Below, piece after piece: positions 11,064 to 20,700 of a stretch of 64,000 bases of DNA (position 1 is its first letter; each line of letters starts with the position of its first letter). Under the pieces are notes generated by a model that made no database searches, was not told the origin of the DNA, and saw nothing but the letters and a program-made list of their open reading frames with translations. The DNA is from Epithemia pelagica (taxonomy: Eukaryota > Bacillariophyta > Bacillariophyceae > Surirellales > Surirellaceae). Made by a program: the position numbers and the translations under genes. Location of the stretch: contig OX337233.1 of the NCBI GenBank assembly GCA_946965045.2, positions 2,480,001-2,544,000 of the forward strand. Direction: 5' to 3'.

Positions 11064-13447
11064 TCAAGCCTTGTCCTTCTTTCCGTTCTTGTTTGAAGCT
11101 GCTACGGCCGAGTTCACTGACCTCTGCAACTTGTCAAGACGATCCTCCACACTGGACTTCAAGCCATCGAATTTTGACCGAGGAGTGGCGAAACGAATGA
11201 GGTGCTCATGAAGGATGAGCGCTATCTTGGGGTGGCCACTAAACTCCGCCACTCGATACTCCTGCATCACCTCATGAGCCCTCAACGTTCCCCACAACAT
11301 ACCCGCCGGGGTATTCGAAGCTCTTCCCGGTGCTCGGGCCTCCCGCAGACTTTTGAAAACTGCCCGCACGCAATGCGAGATCAGAATCCACACCTCCTGC
11401 TCGCTTGCCTCGCTCTCGGCCTGGACCTGGCGATGATACCTCACCATCCAGTGGCAGAGGTCATCCCAGAAGGCCTTGCTGAGGTGGAGCATTTCCTTCG
11501 CCACGCTTGACGGCTCTGTCCCAAACGCAAACAATTCACCTATGGCTTGATCCAGCGTTTGTCGACCATCGCGAACATAATCCAGAATGCGCTGATGAAT
11601 ACCTTCGCGGCCTGACGGAGGATGGAAATCCTCAAACTTCGGAACTCCGCCAAGAGCGCGCGAATTCGTCGTCATGCTCTGGTCTGAACCCTTGCCCAAC
11701 AACGGGGGGACCTCCAAATTGAAAGACGCGATGTAAGCCGTATGGTAGGGAGTTTTATCCCTTACCTTGGCTGTGGTGGCACGAAGATTTGCCGCACGTT
11801 CTTCATCCAAGCTTGTATCGGAAGTGGCTAACGACAACAGCGACACTGCATCCACAAAAACATGGGGATCACCCAGAGCATCATGCAAGGTAAGCCAAGA
11901 AAGACAAAACATCCGGGAAGGGAACACAATCGAGCCAACCGTGATGGCCTCGTTATCTATTTGTTCCTGTAGATCCTTGAATTCCGTTCGAAGCACCGTC
12001 ATCTCTTCCTTCATTCGTTGAAGCTCCTCTTTCAAAACCGTCGTGACAGACGACATGCCTGTGGGACTCGTCGAAACTGGAGCACCCGTCGAAGCTGCCG
12101 GTCCAACACTCCCTCCCAGCACTGCTCCCACTGAACCCCCACCAATCGTCCAACCGAACATGCCTCCACTCCCAGACGACAATCCACCGGCGCCATTTGC
12201 CTGGCTACCAGCAAACTGCTGCGAACGTTCCAAATTTTCCATCCTTCCTTTTAACTCCTGCAAAAGATCGTCCCACTTTCCTCCCGGATTAGACTTGTCC
12301 TTGGTGGATTTGGACAATAGCGCCAACGTCGGGTTCACGAATTGTTTCCGAAAATCACCCTGCTCCGAGAAGAACGTCTCCAGCTCGGCCTTTACTTCGG
12401 CCTTTACCACGGCTTTCAACAAATCGGCCTCTCTTTCGAGAGACTCCAATCGCGCAGACAACTCGGGAGCAACCGCCTGAGAACCCAAACGCTTTTCGAC
12501 TAGATCTTGAATGGAACGCATGGTTGCGGTACAATGCTGCAAAACTGAGAAAGCCGAATCAGTACCGAACTCTTCTGGACGCCGACCCAACAATGAATGG
12601 AGGACCGATAACTTGACATTGAGCTGTTCAATGGCTTCCTCTTGTTCCTCTTCTACCATCTTGCGCTTGTGGGACGAACGCTGACAATCATCACGCAAAA
12701 GATTGACGTTGTCAACCAAATTACTCCATGCACCACTCTGCAAGATCTTGACGGAGGGAGTTGGCTGCTGAGAACCAATGTCCGTTGGCACCTCTTTCCA
12801 AGGGAGGGATGAACGGCCGACTGGAGTCTTCAGTCCCACTTCACCCAACTCATCAAGTTCCACTACCTCCTCGTCACTATCACTCCCCGACACAGTTCCA
12901 ACCTTCACCCGCTTAGCAGGCTTGGGTGTCATAGCAGCAAACTTAACTTCTGCCTTCGTGTTCGCCATCACCTTAGCTGCAATTGTAGGACTCACAGTAT
13001 CGCCCGCCTCGCGGGCAACGTCTTGTAGAGATGCGAACGTGGCTTGCCAACTCTCGAGGGATCGCGGACTCAACTCGAGTTCACTCCAGTCCACATCCCG
13101 AACACACGAAGCCGGAAGAACAGGTTGACAGAAAATCGTATCTGCCGCGTCGGAATTGGAAGAGACGCTACCACCCCGAATAAATATACCAGCAGAGTCA
13201 TCCCCCACCAAAGAAGCCCAGTCTTGTTTGCGAGCCGAATGCGAAGCCACGGAACAATCGGAACGAACACACACTCGCTGCCCCGCACCAATGATGCCGC
13301 GGCATAACAACTCAAAACTAGGTTGTTCGAAACGAACAATACCGTAGAGAGAACCCGAACGAAGGGCCCCCCCCCCCCGGTCACAGACTCACCTGACGAC
13401 CCCACAGAAGGAGAAGAATCCGGAGTACTTCCCCACTCAAACTTCAT
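11064..13447 (-). CDS. Gag-like protein of the DIRS-like element
   Basis: A long minus-strand frame ending at 11064, just upstream of the RT start. It is open for about 750 codons from 13310. In-frame sequence upstream reaches a 12-base C run (13367-13378). On the other side, in a shifted frame, is a good start, ATG at 13447 (MKFEWGSTPDSSPSVG), so the natural start is probably 13447 and a homopolymer indel separates it. The protein is hydrophilic, with an acidic patch (SDSDEEVVELDE), probable coiled coils (RLESLEREADLLKAVVKAEV; LKEELQRMKEEMTVLRTEF), a Gly/Ser-rich linker and a conserved-looking C-terminal domain around FDGLKSSVEDRLDKLQ. No zinc knuckle was seen. Assignment as Gag rests on position and composition. 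Confidence 0.65.
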
Positions 13448-13607
13448 GATAAACGATGACACGAATGAGGTGGATGGCACGGCCGAACAGGGAGGAAAAC
13501 GAAAAAACCGAAGCGAAAGAAGCAGAATACACCTAATCAATGGGTGATCAAATCCTTGATGACTGCGCACCTTCTTCTTTCCAACAATTTATGATTGCTG
13601 AACTTTT

Positions 13608-13639
13608 GTTGGGACAGTCATTCAAATGACTGTCCCAAC
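13608..13639. repeat. perfect 32-bp palindrome
   Basis: GTTGGGACAGTCATT, two bases, then its exact complement AATGACTGTCCCAAC. A 15-bp stem with a 2-nt loop is far beyond chance. It lies just upstream of the Gag start of the DIRS-like element and could be a terminal or packaging structure of that element or an unrelated cruciform. Confidence 0.85.
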
Positions 13640-14288
13640 GAACTCTCTCGACCTGAGTACTCGTTGGGATCGATGTCTTCTCTGCGTTCGTCCGTCGGTC
13701 CCTTCTTGACCGGAGCGGTACGATGCGTACCCCAGACTTAACTTCCCAACTTATAGTCAAATATACCAATCTCAGGCTTTTTGACTTCAATACCCTGATT
13801 GATTCCCTCTTTAACGCGACTGATCACTTTTTACATAATATCCGGGACTCATCGAGAAGTTTTCTACGATCACGACCAATCGACCGTTATAATATGTCAC
13901 CTGCAGGGAAAAACTGGCTATGCGTGCAGCCGGCGCGAAGACGATTTCTTGTTCATTTTGACCCCTTTCTTCGATTGACCATGGGGAAAAAATATTACAA
14001 TAGAATCTAAATTCATCATATACTAGCTACCAATTTATATCTCAAACAGTTATGCCGTACAAGGCACCATGGTAGCCACCTCATGCAATGCGTGCACGGC
14101 CGCCCCTTTTTGGACCATTGTTCGCATTACTCATTTAATCTTGATCACGGCCTTCAAACCCGGATGTAAAACTTCGACAATGATTCTCTCTGATGAAACG
14201 GCATGGTGAAAGTTGTTTTAACATCAATATGTTCTTTCTATTACTCTCTTTATCTACTTGATAGACTAAAAACGGATACTAGATCGGA
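13640..14288. other. spacer, no gene seen
   Basis: AT-rich DNA with only short open frames (longest about 95 codons, no domain). It ends at the tandem duplication. Confidence 0.45.
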
Positions 14289-14590
14289 CCGATCCAAAGA
14301 TCACCACCATTTTCATGCTTTTCCTAAGTACGAGATTGGTGACAAATCGATTTTTTAGCGTACATATGTCGTTGTCAAACGGTGGTTGGTCGCTCATAGG
14401 GCCCTTCTCCATTCGCACGGATTTCGACATGGGGCATTTTGCTCCGATCTAAAGATCACCACCCATGCTTTTCCTAAGTACGAGATTGGTGACAAATCGA
14501 TTTTTTAGCGTACATATGTCGTTGTCAAACGGTGGTTGGTCGCTATAGGGCCCTTCCCCATTCGCACGGATTTCGACATGGGGCATTTTG
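14289..14590. repeat. tandem duplication of a ~150-bp unit
   Basis: Copy one (about 14289-14441) and copy two (about 14444-14590) run almost base for base from GATC(C/T)AAAGATCACCACC to ACATGGGGCATTTTG, with a few small indels; the offset drifts from 155 to 149 bp. The second copy directly abuts the truncated NSUN5-like fragment. Confidence 0.88.
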
Positions 14591-14612
14591 CCAAGGCGCA
14601 CCCCATATACAT

Positions 14613-14939
14613 TCAGCTAGGAGTATGTCTAGAGGACCAATCCAGTCTATGTTTTGTTTCTTTCAGTGCCTGCTTCCACACACGATCCAACAAGGACTTG
14701 TGTTTCAATACCTCAAATACTTGAGCGTAAGTTTGTTTGGAACATATCAGTTGCCCGGTATCCTTGTCGTACACAATGGATTTGAGACCCTTGCCATGAT
14801 TCCAGACTTGATTCAAGATACGAGCCGCCGGTGCATAGGGAGAAGTGGAACCGGAGGATGGACGAGACGATGCAGCAGACTTTATCTTTTTGGCTTTACC
14901 AGAAGCAACTTTGGCATGACTCTTTGGCACCATGGCCAT
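14613..14939 (-). pseudogene. truncated NSUN5/RCM1-like rRNA methyltransferase N-terminus
   Basis: Starts at ATG 14939 and encodes 108 aa. Residues about 34-90 (YAPAARILNQVW, KGLKSIVYD, KQTYAQVFEVLKHKSLLD) match the N-terminal region of NSUN5/RCM1, where the family has a Y-x-A-A-x-VL...KxLVY...KxxYALVCET pattern. The SAM-binding catalytic domain that should follow is absent: the frame stops at 14613, and the tandem duplication lies beyond. NSUN5 makes m5C in large-subunit rRNA; this remnant has no catalytic part. It is divergent from JMJD7, with start codons about 90 bp apart, and probably shares its promoter. A distant second exon beyond the repeats cannot be excluded. Confidence 0.6.
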
Positions 14940-15032
14940 AACGAGATGTAGAAAGACAAAAACCTGTCTCGAGATTTTCGGTGGTTGTGAGATTTGGTGG
15001 TTGTGAGAATGCGTGGTCAGTGAAAAGTGGCA

Positions 15033-16577
15033 ATGGCACGAAGTTTCGTGGTCGCGGATACGAAGATCCACTCGCGCACAAAAACAGGTACTCCTAGATT
15101 TTTTACCATGGCGACCAACGGCAATCGTACTCCTAGCAACCAGGATGGCAGCAACGACACCCATAAACAAAAAAGAGGAGGGGAAGTACTCTTTGCGTCT
15201 GCCAAAGCCCTGGATAGTTTTCAGGAGGATGTGAGCTACCTCTGGTGTTTTGGTGGTTCGTCTTCCATTCCGATCTACGACCATCCGCCCTCCACGGTGG
15301 ATTTTTTGCGACAGCACGTGGCCATGAGTCGACCGTGTATCATTCGAAATGCCATTCCATCCTTTCCTCCAGTGACAGTCGAGGACTTGTTGGATCAGGC
15401 ACCCTCCCATCTCATGATGCAGGTGGACGTGACACCCGATGGCCATGGAGATTGTTTGCGTCAAACCACCGTACAATATCCAAAAGAACAGAACACAGCA
15501 GGTGGCAACCAGAACCACAACAATGCCCCTGTGTTTGTCAAGCCCATGCCAGTGAAAATGTCACTGGCCACCTTCGCCAAGCATTTACGACGACAACGAC
15601 CATCTGCAAAGCAAGACCACAACGAACCATACGACCAGAACGAGGAACCCTCAGAGTCGTTTCGTGATCGAATCTTTCCAGTGGTCGACCAAAGAGAGCA
15701 CGTCCTTGTCGAGAAGGTTGACGAAGACGACAGTGATACGGATCGAATCGAGTCCATGTTGGAATCTTCCGTTTTGTACTATTCTCCACAAAACGATTGT
15801 TTGCGCCAGGAATTGACCCCCTTGTGGAAGATATGGACCACACAGTATGGTGTGCCCGCCTCCTTTCCTTGGGCACACGAGGCGTTTGGTGTCACGGAAC
15901 CCGAGGCTGTGAATTTGTGGATTGGTAATGAACAGGCAGTTTCGTTTTGGCACAAGGATCACTACGAAAATTTATTCCATGTACTATCGGGGGAAAAGGT
16001 CTTTACCCTTTGCCCTCCCGCCGATGCACCATACTTGCCCGAACACCCCGTCCCCAGTGGACAATTTCGCTATCGTCGTCGTCCTCCCACTACCAATGAC
16101 AACAATAACAAAGAGCAACAGCAACGACAACAACCGTCACCCTACGAGTGGGCTGTACAAATGGACTATCAAGAGGAGAAGAACAAGGACGGTAGCACTA
16201 CCAAAGAACCCGTCATGGTCCACTGGATTGCCACCGATCCCTGCGAATCGAACAACTCTCCCAATCCCTTAGACGCAGCTCCCTTGGGTGACGACGCTCC
16301 CTTTCAGAACCACCCACCACCACAGAATCAGCAGAAACAACTAGGGCGAGCTCATCCACTCCGTGTCACCGTCCAAGCGGGACAAATCTTGTATTTGCCC
16401 TCCTTGTGGTTTCATCACGTGACTCAAACCTGTGAAACGGTGGCCATGAATTATTGGTACGAAATGAACTTTGAATCTCCTCTGTGGTGTTATTTTCATT
16501 TTCTTCAACAGTTGCGACCATCCATGAACCAACCACCATCACGACGACAACAACAAGAAGAAGAAACGATCGAGTAA
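15033..16577 (+). CDS. JMJD7: JmjC peptidyl-lysine hydroxylase JMJD7
   Basis: A 514-aa JmjC (cupin) protein of the JMJD7 type. JMJD7 is an Fe(II)/2-oxoglutarate oxygenase that hydroxylates a lysine in the GTPases DRG1/DRG2. Seen: RPCIIRNAIPSFPPV near the start, VTPDGHGD, the iron-binding HxD in WHKDHYENLFHVLSGEKVF, CPPADAPYLPEHPV, IATDP, and the distal His in LYLPSLWFHHVTQT, then AMNYWYEMNFE. It is longer than the human protein (about 316 aa) because of Gln/Asn/Pro-rich insertions around 16080-16340 and another at 15480-15760. The start is ambiguous: ATG 15033 (used here) or ATG 15108, which begins MATNGNRTPSN. There is no intron. It is divergent from the NSUN5-like remnant. Confidence 0.92.
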   Translation: MARSFVVADTKIHSRTKTGTPRFFTMATNGNRTPSNQDGSNDTHKQKRGGEVLFASAKALDSFQEDVSYLWCFGGSSSIPIYDHPPSTVDFLRQHVAMSRPCIIRNAIPSFPPVTVEDLLDQAPSHLMMQVDVTPDGHGDCLRQTTVQYPKEQNTAGGNQNHNNAPVFVKPMPVKMSLATFAKHLRRQRPSAKQDHNEPYDQNEEPSESFRDRIFPVVDQREHVLVEKVDEDDSDTDRIESMLESSVLYYSPQNDCLRQELTPLWKIWTTQYGVPASFPWAHEAFGVTEPEAVNLWIGNEQAVSFWHKDHYENLFHVLSGEKVFTLCPPADAPYLPEHPVPSGQFRYRRRPPTTNDNNNKEQQQRQQPSPYEWAVQMDYQEEKNKDGSTTKEPVMVHWIATDPCESNNSPNPLDAAPLGDDAPFQNHPPPQNQQKQLGRAHPLRVTVQAGQILYLPSLWFHHVTQTCETVAMNYWYEMNFESPLWCYFHFLQQLRPSMNQPPSRRQQQEEETIE

Positions 16578-16674
16578 CTCGTTCCAAAAGTCCTTTCTGG
16601 TTGCCGAGCCGGACAAAAGTGCTCTCCGCAATTCAAGACTTTTCCAGTCGCGGTTGTCATCAGAATTGATCTAC

Positions 16675-17421
16675 CTACGCCTGTTTGCTGTTGTTGTGTG
16701 CCGATTTGTTGTTGTTGTTGTTGTCATTCTTGTCCTTGTCTTCGTTGGGATTCAGAAAGTAGAGAGTGACAATAAACTTCTTATTGTCCTTATCCCAGAA
16801 GGTGACAAATCGCGATTCTCCTCGATCAATGGGTTCATTGGGAATTTTAAAGGCCACAGTATCATACGGTTCGGCGGCAAACAAGAGGTATTGGTATCGT
16901 CGATCGGGAGGCGATTCCACCCTCTGTTCAAAGGCACTCATAAATCGATGACGGGGTTGTAAGCCGTCTTCAATTTCCGGATACAATAATTCAAAAGACA
17001 GGCACCGTTGATTGGTTTCCTCCTCACGACTTTTAAAGACTTGATAGGCGGGACGACCAATTCGAATTTTTTTGCGGCGCGGTTCGTCAACGGTCGGTTT
17101 CGTGGTAGGAACCACGGTGCAGGCAGCCGTACCATCTCGTTCCGCCTTGAGTTTGTCCAAGTAGGCTCGTCGGGCCAATCCGGCTTGGTGCTTCTTGCCT
17201 TGTGTATGGGCCAAATAGTTGGCTTCATCACGATGCAAGGTCAAACACAATTTGCATTCGTAGGATCCCAAATGATTACGGACCAAATAGGGGTCCTTGG
17301 CCAAATCAATGGATTCCAAAGCCAATTGTTTCAATCGTTCCTTGCGTTCTCGTTCCGCTTGTTGCGTACTGCTAACGCCCCCTCCCCCAAATTTGGAACC
17401 TACCCGATTTTGACGATCCAT
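16675..17421 (-). CDS. SF3A2: splicing factor 3A subunit 2 (SF3A2/Prp11)
   Basis: 248 aa, a subunit of the SF3a complex of U2 snRNP, needed for branch-site recognition in pre-mRNA splicing. It follows the family closely: start MDRQNRVGSKFGGGGV, RKERLKQLALESIDLAKDPY, the matrin-type C2H2 zinc finger YECKLCLTLHRDEANYLAHTQGKKHQ (quoted in parts: C-x2-C...H-x5-H), KIRIGRPAYQV, PRHRFMSAFEQRVE, YQYLLFAAEPYDTVAFKIP and the closing WDKDNKKFIVTLYF. A short Asn run near the C-terminus replaces the Pro-rich tail of animal SF3A2. It is convergent with JMJD7, with less than 100 bp between stop codons. Confidence 0.96.
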   Translation of the reverse strand: MDRQNRVGSKFGGGGVSSTQQAERERKERLKQLALESIDLAKDPYLVRNHLGSYECKLCLTLHRDEANYLAHTQGKKHQAGLARRAYLDKLKAERDGTAACTVVPTTKPTVDEPRRKKIRIGRPAYQVFKSREEETNQRCLSFELLYPEIEDGLQPRHRFMSAFEQRVESPPDRRYQYLLFAAEPYDTVAFKIPNEPIDRGESRFVTFWDKDNKKFIVTLYFLNPNEDKDKNDNNNNNKSAHNNSKQA

Positions 17422-17788
17422 CGCTAGTAGGAGTATTGATTATTGCTGCTTTGTTCTTCTGGCGTTCTCTCGTCGTTTGTCTCGGCAGCAGCGAGATCCT
17501 GAAATGGAGACGCGTGGCACTGTGGTTGGGGCAGAGGTGGGACTTGTAATCTCCATCTGCAGAATGAATCATCCTCCTTTATATGCTTGAATAAAACCTT
17601 GTTCATCTCTCTGGAGAGTGAGTTTTCTTCTGAATGCTCTTGAGTCGCACATGCCACCGAACGAGTCTCTCTCTCGTTGAACGATGCGACGATGAGATGA
17701 AAACGATTCCCTAATACACCACCACAAGAGCAGAGCAAAAGAAGCATTCTTGTTTGTTTTCTGTGTCGGTGGGTGTTTGTGAGACAGC
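17422..17788. other. divergent intergenic region SF3A2 / ankyrin-BTB gene
   Basis: 367 bp between two start codons facing away from each other. No gene seen; presumably it holds both promoters. No clear element could be assigned. Confidence 0.5.
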
Positions 17789-20700
17789 ATGTCAGCCTTG
17801 TCGGAAACCAAAGCGACAACCGTAACTACAATGTCGTCGTCGTCGTTTTCCTTGCGAGCCAATGCACCCGACTTTTGTCCTTCTTCTTCTTTGTCGTACC
17901 ATCAGTTCGAGATGGTCTCCTCTTCCTCCCCCACAGCTTCAACAACAGACCTTATCCACACACATGCTCCACAGGTCATGTCCTCGTCATTCCCCGTGTC
18001 GTCAAGTGTACAAAAGGATCATCACCATCAAGAGCCGCCACCAAGACAACGACATTCACAGCGACGACGACGACCACACAAACAAAGACAAGAACAACCG
18101 AAAACACACCATGCAGCTCGTCGAGAACCGAAACCCTCGGACAAGAATCAGAGCGAACCTCACCACTCCGACAACACAAAGGCCCAACATCGCAACCACC
18201 ACAACCACAAGAGAAACAAACAAAACAACCATCACCCGACCCAATCCAATCCAGACAGCAGAAGGTCGACCGAACAACGACAAGGACGTGGACGACAAAG
18301 AGAAAGAAGGCAAGGAAAACAAAAACATCAAGGGTCTCGACCATGCACGAATGCCAATTCTGAAAAGGACCAAAGAGAGGCACGAGACAGGAGGACCAAC
18401 AAGAGTCCACCTGTAGAGTGGGAGGACTCCACTGCTGTAACTACCGTCCTTTGGGAAGAATCGACCGCTTTTCCCGAGCTGGTCGCCACCACTGTCAACA
18501 ACAACCAGGAGGACACGGCCAAATTATTCGAGCATACTACCACACAACAAGGAGAAGAGATCCACACGAAAACGAACACGGCGACGACATGTTGGTCCCA
18601 GGCGGTTCCCCAATCCCTCTTTGCTCTTCCACAAGACGATCCATTGGTCCAGCCGAAAGATTTATTAGACGACGGGATCTCCACCACACAGAAGACCGAA
18701 TTGCCTGCCTCCCATCTACTTCAAGATTCGTCGTCCCTGGTTCCCTTGACACTGTTATCATCCAAAAAGAACAAGACAAGAGTCAAAAACTTGAAACGAA
18801 TAGGTCAGCTCTCCAGATCCACAGCCAGTGTCAGTGGACCACAAGTCGTGGAAACAAAGGATGACCAACAGACTCCATCGCCACCATCACCACCATCACC
18901 ACTCGACTTGGACCTTTCAACCACAGAAAGGGTGGAGTCGACCGGAAACCCAACACAAGCAACAAGCCCGCCAAATCCACTGGGACGACGACGGCGTTTC
19001 AATATGACACGTTTAAGAGATCGTTGGTGGGACATTCTCAACAATTTACCGCAAGGTGATCCAGTTCTGTCCAAGAACATGCTGCCACTCGAGGAGCACC
19101 ATGCCAACATGCAAGACGATGATGACGACACCAGTGTGGATGACAATGCGTCCCCCGTCCCTCTCAACACTCAGTACCAGTCTTCCTTTCTGAGTTCCAT
19201 GGAGCAACCACCACTTGCGTCGCACTGGATGGACTACCCATATCCTATCCATGAAGCAATCAGGCAAAATGATGAAATGGCATTACGAACCTTACTTTCC
19301 ACCTCCTCCATGCCGTTTCATGCTGACAGGGGACTGGAGTCGAAGGATGACCAGGGTATGTCGGCACTTGCACTGTCAATGCAGTTGCATCGTCCGCAGC
19401 TTTTGGCAATTTTGCTGCAATCTACTCGGGAACATGCTCTAACACCTCATGTCATCCATAAAAAGCATCACAACAAAGGAACCAAAATCACGCCCAAACA
19501 TTACATGCTCCGACATGCACTGCACATGGCCGTATCCAATGGCAATGAAGAGTGCGCGGTCGTATTTTTGGATTTCAATATTGCCAGTGTCTTGGCCAAG
19601 AATGACACGACAGACGACACACCCATTCACTTGGCCTGTCGTTCCTCTGCTCCTATTGGAATCTTGTACCAATGTCTCAAACGCATGGACAATGCCATGA
19701 CTACCAAAGTCATGTCCCAAAAAAACAAAAAGGGTCAAACCCCACTTCACGTGGCCTGTGCCAGTGGCCGTGTCGACTTGGTAGAAGCCTTTCTCACTCA
19801 TTGCTCTTATTCTCTCCTGTCCAAAGTCTTGTCGGTGCAGGATGCTGAATGGCAGACGCCACTCCTTGCTGCCGTGGCTTCTGGTTCGGTCGATGTTGTC
19901 ATGGGCTTGCTCATGTGGAAAGGCAACAATCACAAACGCATCCAAGAAGGCGGTGCCAAGGGTCATTGTGCCTTGTCGTGGGCCGTCCGAGCACGCAATG
20001 TCGAAATGACTCTGCTTTTGTTGGAGTTTAATGACAGTTCATCGTCCTTGCTGCCTTCTGTCTCGACGACGACAACAACAACAACCCACGGGAGTGTCAA
20101 CAGTGCCACTGCCAATCAGGGATACAATCTCGTTCATTCCTTGTACATGGCCGTCCGCATGATGCAACAAGAAATGGCACCCTGCGATTCGGTGCAGCTC
20201 GAGCTAATCCGAGTCTTGGTCGATGCAGGTGCCAATCCGTATTCCAAAGAGACACCGTCCGGAGAATGTGCACTTGTTTTGGCCACAGAAACCGCATTGG
20301 ACTCTGTCGTGGTCCAAATCATGGTCACATCGTACGACGCCTATTTGGACACGATACAAAAAGCTCGTCGACGAGATCCCTTTTTGCGGAAACAACCCGA
20401 ATCGTTCTTCCGCGGCTTGGAGGCACAAGAAGAAGGCACTCGTGTTGCGGCAGTACGGGAAGCACTCCTGGTCGCCTTGTATCGGGCATGGACAACCACC
20501 GAGGACGCTTCTGATGGCTTCATTGCCATTGCCTTGACATTACTTCAAAGGGGCCACGTCAAGCTGGATGCAACGTCGGTAGACCGTTTAAAACACGCTT
20601 TGCAGACTGTGGATCGATCGTGTTTGGTCTCTGAAAGCTGCTTTGCAACAAAGCAAATGACTCTCGAAGCATCGTACCAACATCCGACTAAGGAGAATCC

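Larger units (their letters stand above)
5381..13447 (-). mobile_element. DIRS-like tyrosine-recombinase retrotransposon
   Basis: Three long minus-strand frames follow one another in the order Gag-like (13447-11064), RT plus RNase H (11042 to about 7186) and tyrosine recombinase (about 7325-5778). An RT and RNase H combined with a tyrosine recombinase, and no aspartic protease or DDE integrase, defines the DIRS/Ngaro order. The two outer limits are estimates: the left one follows the recombinase stop and the right one is the likely Gag ATG. I did not find the split direct or inverted terminal repeats expected of the group. Two apparent frame changes (a 12-base C run at 13367-13378 and an A6 run at 7432-7437 on the coding strand) suggest the copy is slightly damaged or uses recoding. 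Confidence 0.82.

Noticed and set aside
17976-18410. Antisense open frames with Val/Cys-rich products
   Set aside because: They mirror the low-complexity His/Gln/Thr-coding region of the ankyrin-BTB gene and reflect its repetitive codons.
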